From the NCBI GenBank assembly GCA_003248315.1, contig QKWM01000004.1, positions 1 to 64,000 on the forward strand: a stretch of DNA of 64,000 nucleotides, read 5' to 3'. This document shows, one piece after another, positions 56,614-64,000 of the stretch (position 1 is the stretch's first letter; each line of letters begins with the position of its first letter). This DNA comes from Streptomyces sp. SW4. GTDB taxonomy: Bacteria; Actinomycetota; Actinomycetes; Streptomycetales; Streptomycetaceae. The translations under genes were made by a program, and so were the position numbers. The notes under the pieces were generated by a model. It was not told the DNA's origin, did not search any database, and worked only from the letters and a program-made list of their open reading frames with translations.

Positions 56614-56999
56614 CCGAGCACCGCCTTCCACTCCCCGGGCCCTTCCCGGCTCAACGATCAAGGAAGAGTACTCCGGGAGCGGACCCGGACGCAGCCTGAT
56701 GCACAGGCTGGTTGCCCAACTACCGCTTTGTCCCCGCCTGTTCCGGTCACGGGCCGTTCCCGGCGCGGGCGGATCCCTCACGGTCCGCGAGCGGATCGGG
56801 CACGGCGGGCGGCGGGCGGCGACGAGGACGGCGGCGCGGGCGGCCGGAAAACGCTTCTCTGTTCGCCGCGTGACCCGGGGGTCGCCGCCGGGACACCTCG
56901 ACGGGACGGGGCACAGGTTCTAGGTGGGCACCCCATTTCCGGGGAGACTCGGAGCCAAGGCGTCCCCACCGGCGCTCCTCACCTGAAAGAGTCGTATCC
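56614..56999. other. Divergent intergenic region between the HEPN gene and glgX
   Basis: 386 bases without a gene I can support. It must hold the promoters of both flanking genes. TTCTAGGT near 56918 and TACTCT on the minus strand near 56670 could be -10 elements, but no matching -35 is obvious. No strong repeat or hairpin seen. Confidence 0.4.
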
Positions 57000-59107
<2,108 letters not shown>

Positions 59108-59155
59108 CGGCCCGGGAGCCCGGACCCGGACGTGCGGCGCCCGGCTGGACCCGTG

Positions 59156-59181
59156 CGGCGCCCGGCCGGAGCCGGGCGCCG
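59156..59181. terminator. Bidirectional hairpin between glgX and the MFS gene
   Basis: CGGCGCCCGG, loop CCGGAG, exact complement CCGGGCGCCG. Ten-base stem between two convergent stops (59107 and 59192). Confidence 0.7.
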
Positions 59182-59191
59182 CAGACGCCCC

Positions 59192-60528
59192 CTAGGACGG
59201 TGTGCGGGCGGACGCGTCCGGTACGCGCGCGTGGGAGCCGGTGTCCCGGCCCTCCGCGTGCGGTGCGGGGCGCGCCGCCAGGGCCAGGGCGCAGGCGAGT
59301 GCGGCGGCCAGGCTCGCCACCGCGAAGGCCGCGCCCGGGCCGTGGGACTCGGCCAGGCGTCCCGTGACGGCCACGGCGAGCGCCTGGCCGCCGACGATGG
59401 CGCTGGTCGCGAACGCCATCGCCTCGGAGAGCCGGGCCCGCGGCACCGTCCGCTCGGTGAGCGCGAACACGGTGATCAGGTGCGGGGCGTAGGCGACGCC
59501 CAGGACGGTGACGACGGCGTACAGGGCGACCAGGCCGTCCGTCCACACCAGCGGCAGCGACAGCAGGAACGCGGTCCCCGTGGCCGCCCGCCAGCGGGCC
59601 CGCAGTCCGATGCGGGCGGGCACGGCCGCCATGGCGAGCCCGGCGAACGCGCTCATCACCCCCATCGCCGCGTACACCAGTCCCGCCTGGTCCGGTTGGC
59701 CGAGCCGCTCGGTCAGCGCGGTGATCCCCGCCTGGCAGGCGCCGAACATGGCCCCCTGGAGGGCGAGGGAACCACGCAGGGCGTGCACCGCGCGGGGCAT
59801 CGGCGCACGGGCACGCGCGCGGGACACGCCGGACGGCGCGGCGGGCGCGGTGGGTGCGGCGGGCGCGGTGGGAGCGGTGGGAGCGGTGGCCCGCGCCGTC
59901 GGGTGCAGCGCGAACGCCGTGCCGCACGCGGCGACCAGCAGCGCCGCTCCGGCCAGGGCGTGGGCGGGGTGGGCCAGGACCGCGGCGAGTCCGACCAGCG
60001 CCGGGCCGAGCACGAAGGAGACCTCGTCGAGCGTGCTCTCCAGGGACAGGGCGGCGCCCACGGTGCGCTCGCCGGCGCCGGACCGGCGGGCGAGGGCCAC
60101 GAGCCGGGCGCGGGCCAGCGGGCCGATGAGCGGCACGCTGGCCCCGCGGCGGCGCCGAGCACGGCCAGAAGAGGGGCCGGGAGGCCCGCGAGCGCCCCGG
60201 CTACGAGCGCGGCGATGGCCAGGGCGTTGACGAGGCTGAAGACGAGGACGACGGTGCGCTGGCCGCGCCGGTCCGCGAGCCGCCCCACCAGCGGACCGCA
60301 CGCCACCTGCCCGACCGCGAGCGCGCCGCCGGTCAGCCCGGCGGCCGTCAGCGAACCGCTGGTCCGGGCGACCAGGAGCACGCTGCCGAACTGGATGGTG
60401 GCCGTCGGCAGCCGGCCCAGGAAGGACACCACCGGCAGCCACGGCCCGGACAGGCCGACCACCTCCCGGTACGTCCCCAGCGTGCCGCGCCCGGTGCCCG
60501 CGCTGTTGCCGCTCGCGCTGTTGCCCAT
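59192..60528 (-). CDS. MFS transporter (one frameshift)
   Basis: About 445 residues with 12 predicted helices. The inter-helix 2-3 motif GPLVGRLADRRGQRTVVLVF is the MFS signature loop. A long central linker is Ala/Pro/Thr-rich (TARATAPTAPTAPAAPTA), encoded by repeated GCGGTGGGAGCGG-type words near 59830-59890. The frame changes near 60147. ATG 60528 starts MGNSASGNSAG. Substrate unknown; a drug exporter is the common annotation for this subgroup. It lies between glgX and treY on the opposite strand. Confidence 0.86.
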
Positions 60529-60609
60529 CGCTCGACGCTAGCCGCGTCGGCGTCCTCCTGTGGAGGGGCCGATGACACGAAACGCGGCGGGACGGGTACG
60601 TAGGTTTCC

Positions 60610-62965
60610 ATGACCCTTGAGCGCCCTGCCCGGCGGCCCCCCTCGCCACGTACCGGCTGCAGCTGCAGCCCGAGTTCCCCTTCGCGGCCGCCGCGGCGGC
60701 CGTGCCGTACCTGGCCTCGCTCGGCGTCTCGCACCTGCACCTGTCCCCCGTGCTGGAGGCGGTGCCGGGCTCGCCGCACGGCTACGACGTCGTGGACCAC
60801 GCGCGCGTACGCGCGGAACTCGGCGGCGAGGACGGGCTGCGGGCCCTGGCGCGCACCGCGCGGGAGCACGGGCTCGGCCTCGTGGTGGACATCGTCCCGA
60901 ACCACATGGCGATGTCCCCCGGCACAACCGGGCCCTGTGGGAGGTGCTGCGGGAGGGGCCGCGGTCGCCGTACGCGCGGTGGTTCGACATCGACTGGGAG
61001 GCGCAGGGCGGTCAGGTGCTGCTGCCGGTGCTCGGCGGGCCGCTCGGCGACGTGCTCGGCGACCTGCGGGTCGACGGCGACGTGCTGCGCTACTTCGACC
61101 ACGCCTTCCCGCTGCGCGAGGGCACGGCCGGCCTGCCGCTGCCGCGGCTGCTGGACGAGCAGTGGTACCGGCCGGTGTGGTGGCGGCTGGCCCGCACCGA
61201 GCTGAACTACCGGCGGTTCTTCAGCATCTCGGAGCTGATCGGTGTGCGGGTGGAGGACCCGGAGGTCTTCGAGGCCACGCACGCCACGGTGCTGCGGCTG
61301 CTGCGCGAGGGGTGATCGACGGGCTGCGCGTCGACCACCCCGACGGCCTCGCCGACCCCGACGCCTACCTGGACCGGCTGCACCGGGCGAGCGGCGGCCG
61401 GTGGACGGTGGTCGAGAAGATCCTCGCGGACGGGGAGCGGCTGCCCGCCTCCTGGCCGGTCGCGGGCACCACCGGCTACGACGCCCTGCGCCATGTCGAC
61501 GGGCTGTTCACGGACCCGGCGGGACACGAGGAACTCCTCGGCCACTACCGGCGGTTCGCCGCGCCGCAGACGGACCGGGGCGGGACTGGGCGGCGACGGC
61601 GCGGCGGGCGGCGTACAAGGTGCTCACGCACGAGCTGGCCGCCGAGTGCGACCGGCTCACCCGGGTGGCGCACCGGCTGTGCGCGACCTCGCCCGACCCG
61701 GCGCTGCGCGACCGGGCGCCGTGGGCGCTGCGCACCGCGCTGCAGGAGCTGCTGGTCCGGATGGAGGTCTACCGGCCCTACGAGTCGGTGGACACGGCGG
61801 CGGTGGTCACCGAGGAGGCGGCGGCCGAGGCGCGGCACGCGTTCGTCGTGCCGGAGGAGGCCGGCGCGGTCGACGTGGTGCGGGACCTGCTGCTGGGCCG
61901 GTACGGGAACGGGCCGGACCAGGTGGAGCTGCGCACCCGGTTCGCGCAGACCGCGTCGGCGCTGCGCGCCAAGTCGGTGGAGGACACGGCCTTCTACCGC
62001 TACGTGCCGCTGCTGTCGGCGACCGAGGTGGGCGGGAACCCGGCGAGGCCGGCGGTGTCGCCGCAGGAGTTCCACGCGTACTGCGCGCGCGTGCAGCGCG
62101 ACTGGCCGGTGACCGGGACGGTGGTCTCCACGCACGACACCAAGCGCAGCGCCGACGTGCGCGCGGCGCTGGCGGTGCTCACCGAGTGTCCCGGCCGGTG
62201 GGCGGACACCCTGGCCGAGGCGACGCACGGCGGCGAGGCCGTGCCGGACGGGCAGCTGGCGTGGGCGGCGTGGCAGACCGTGTTCGGCCTCGGTCCGCGG
62301 ACGCCGGGCGGGTGCGGCAGGCGATGCTGAAGCATGTGCGCGAGGCCGGCATGTTCACCAGCTGGACCGAGCAGGAGCCGCCGTACGAGGAGGCGGTGGA
62401 CCGGTTCGTCGCGGAGGGCCCGTGCGGGTGCCCGGCGAGCGGGTGGCCGCGCTGCGCACCGCCCTGGAGCCGCACGTCCGGGCCAACGTGCTGGGCACGG
62501 CCCTGGTCCACCTGACCATGCCGGGCGTGCCTGACCTGTACCAGGGCACCGAGAACGAGTACCGGGCGCTGGTGGACCCCGACAACCGCCGGCCGGTCTC
62601 CTTCCCGCCGCCGGCGGAGGGCGAGAAGGCGGCGGTGACGCGGGCGGCGCTGGCGCTGCGGGCGCGGCGGCCGGACGCGTTCGGGAGGCGGCGACGTACG
62701 AGCCGCTGCCCGCCGAGGGCCGGCGGCGGGCCACTGCACCGCGTTCGTGCGCTCCGGTGTCGTCCTCACGGCCGTGACCCGGCTGTCGCTGCGGCTGGCG
62801 CAGGCGGGCGGCTGGCGGGACACGACGCTGACGCTGCCGCCCGGCCGGTGGCGGACGTGCTGGCTCCCGGCGGAAGTTCACCGGGCACGCACGCGTGGCG
62901 GAGCTGTTCGAGGAGCTTCCGGTGGCGCTGCTGGAGCGGGTGGACGCCCCGCGAACGGCGGCTGA
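60610..62965 (+). CDS. treY: Maltooligosyltrehalose synthase (many frameshifts)
   Basis: About 788 residues. It converts the reducing end of maltooligosaccharides into a trehalose unit. TreY motifs: [152 protein letters not shown] and [20 protein letters not shown]. At least eight frame changes (near 60640, 60925, 61312, 61585, 62303, 62425, 62685, 62865, 62955), each solved by one base. The inferred end is VDAPANGG. With glgX it supports trehalose synthesis from glycogen; treZ is not in the window. Confidence 0.88.
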
Positions 62966-63033
62966 CCCCGCGCGCGACGGCCGGCTGACCCGGGCGCGAC
63001 GGCCGGCTGGCCCCGCGCGCGACGGCCCCGCAC

Positions 63034-63061
63034 GGGCCCGGGCGGGTGGCCGCCCGGGCCC
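63034..63061. terminator. 12-bp perfect hairpin between treY and the inhibitor gene
   Basis: GGGCCCGGGCGG, loop GTGG, exact complement. It lies between convergent genes, behind a short tandem stretch of GCGCGACGGCCGGCTG words at 62968-63027. Confidence 0.7.
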
Positions 63062-63091
63062 TGGGGGTGGCGGACGGGCCCGGGCGGGCTC

Positions 63092-63535
63092 TCAGCGGTC
63101 CTCGTCGAGGGCGAAGACCGCCCCGGTCCGGGCCGCCATCACGCACGCGTTCGGGAAGGTCTCGGTGTACTCCACCGCCCTGCCCTTCCACTGGCCGCGG
63201 GCGTGGGCGGTCACCGGCGCGTAGACCATCGGGCAGTGGCCGTCCCTGAGCGGGATGGCCGCGAGGTCGCCGTCGGCGGCGGCGAGGTCCGCGCAGGCCC
63301 CGGCCGCGCGGGCGTGCCCGCTCGGCGGGTCGCAGCGCAGCAGGGCGCCGTGCGTGACCGCGGCCGGGGTCTCGCCCCGGGCGACGGTGAGGAGCAGCCA
63401 GTCGTCGGCGTACCGGACGGGAGCCGAGACCTGGGCGGGGCCGAGGCCTGGGCGGGGCCGGGCAGGCGACGAGGAGTGCGGCGGCCGCGAGCAGTCCGCC
63501 CGGGCGGCGGCTCGCGCTGTCGTGGTGTGCGTCAT
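63092..63535 (-). CDS. Secreted subtilisin inhibitor-like (SSI family) protein (frameshifted signal peptide)
   Basis: About 148 residues after three single-base repairs in the N-terminal 40 codons, which restore a signal peptide (RRPGGLLAAAALLVACPAPA). The mature domain matches SSI: APVRYADDWLLLTVARGETP, LLRCDPPSGHARAAGACADL, then the reactive-site segment GHCPMVYAPVTAHARGQWKG with Met at P1, and FPNACVMAARTGAVFALDED. Four Cys give the two SSI disulfides. SSI proteins form dimers that trap subtilisin-like proteases outside the cell, often the producer's own. ATG 63535 overlaps the stop of the gene upstream (ATGA). Confidence 0.85.
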   Translation of the reverse strand: MTHTTTARAAARADCSRPPHSSSPARPRPGLGPAQVSAPVRYADDWLLLTVARGETPAAVTHGALLRCDPPSGHARAAGACADLAAADGDLAAIPLRDGHCPMVYAPVTAHARGQWKGRAVEYTETFPNACVMAARTGAVFALDEDR

Positions 63536-64000
63536 TCCCGGTGCATCGGCACGGCGGCCCCGCACCCCCAGCCCGCGTCACCCGAACGGGAGCCGCCCGG
63601 GGCGTGGCGTACGGCGAGTTCGAACGCGGCGAGCACGGTCCGGGCCTGGTACTCGGCCTGGCGGGCGACCGGTATCCAGCGGGCCGCGCAGCCGTCGCGG
63701 TAGTCGGCGCACCACCGGTCGACCAGCGCGTCCAGTTCCGGCAGGACGTCCGCCGGGTCGCGGCCGGCGGCGGTCACCAGCTGGTGCAGCAGCCCCGCGG
63801 TGCGCAGCGCGAGCCGGCGTCCGGCGATGCGCAGGGCGACCAGGTGGGCGGTGGTGAGCGGCGGCAGGGCCGGCCGGAGCCGTCGTCGGTGTCGGGGTCC
63901 CAGGCGTCGGCGAGCCGGGGCAGACCAGCAGGTAGTCGTCGACGGGGCGAGCAGCCGGGCCGCGTGCTCGGTGGCGGGCAGATGGGCCGCAGCCGGGCGA
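63532..64000 (-). CDS. C-terminal part of an unidentified protein coupled to the SSI-like gene
   Basis: Runs in from beyond the window and ends GCGAAVPMHRE with TGA at 63532, overlapping the inhibitor's ATG. The readable part has LADAWDPDTDDGSGRP, LTTAHLVALRIAGRRLALRT, RDPADVLPELDALVDRWCAD and ARQAEYQARTVLAAFELAVR, helical and without motifs that I recognise. Frames change near 63880 and 63930. Coupling to a secreted inhibitor is unusual and worth checking. Confidence 0.6.
   Translation of the reverse strand, partial: RPAAAHLPATEHAARLLAPSTTTCWSAPARRRLGPRHRRRLRPALPPLTTAHLVALRIAGRRLALRTAGLLHQLVTAAGRDPADVLPELDALVDRWCADYRDGCAARWIPVARQAEYQARTVLAAFELAVRHAPGGSRSGDAGWGCGAAVPMHRE

Overview
The window is about 73% GC chromosomal DNA with actinomycete gene style: GTG starts, ATGA/GTGA start-stop overlaps, leaderless promoters, Tat-dependent secreted proteins. 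It is almost certainly Streptomyces. Gene content and order recall, from memory and not checked by search, the S. coelicolor SCO6089 to SCO6151 interval (lrm/mgt, sulfate assimilation, alditol oxidase, rsgA, Ada/Ogt). I see no rRNA, tRNA, insertion sequence, prophage or CRISPR.

Reading frames are broken in most genes. In every case I examined, one extra base restores a full-length conserved protein, usually in a run of three or more G or C. Insertions or substitution stops were never needed. Under-called homopolymers in the sequence therefore explain the breaks better than gene decay. I give frameshifted genes as CDS over their inferred full span and say where the frame changes.

Layout. 1-2.2 kb: a partial gene, a TrmB-like/LuxR-type regulator and a DUF456 membrane protein. 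2.1-6.8 kb (minus): Ada-AlkA and Ogt alkylation repair, rsgA, an unannotated 24-codon ORF and a radical SAM enzyme. 7-10.5 kb: alditol oxidase, and a His-rich Tat-exported PHP phosphoesterase coupled to a small unknown gene. 10.6-13.7 kb: an HTH/NTPase/TPR protein. 13.9-18.6 kb: small membrane protein, TetR, PEP-mutase-like enzyme, membrane protein, GH43 arabinanase-like enzyme, homocysteine methyltransferase. 18.6-24.8 kb (minus): a carboxylesterase, a small two-helix membrane protein and an NB-ARC protein with about 18 TPR-like repeats. The last two share four copies of a short Gly/Ala/Thr motif and look like an NLR/effector pair with amyloid-type signalling. 25-37.5 kb: two coupled secreted paralogues, a lipoprotein, VOC, two AraC regulators, YihY/BrkB, AidB, a GAF regulator with an 8-4-8 operator, a secreted protein, GNAT.

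37.6-47.2 kb is one assimilation operon: a cysteine-type leader peptide, sulfite reductase, zinc ribbon, cysH, cysC, cysD, cysN, a sulfonate ABC transporter and a sirohaem chelatase. It takes up sulfate or sulfonate sulfur, reduces it to sulfide and makes the sirohaem needed for the last step. 48-50.3 kb (minus) is an inducible macrolide/lincosamide resistance unit: a leaderless leader peptide with an IFIT stall-like motif, a four-segment attenuator, an Erm methyltransferase, then the glycosyltransferase mgt from its own leaderless promoter with a palindromic operator. 50.4-53.4 kb is a sugar-type ABC transporter without an ATPase. 53.7-64 kb holds an APH-like kinase, a DEDD exonuclease, a SAV2148-type HEPN protein, glgX, an MFS transporter, treY, a subtilisin-inhibitor-like protein and a partial gene coupled to it.
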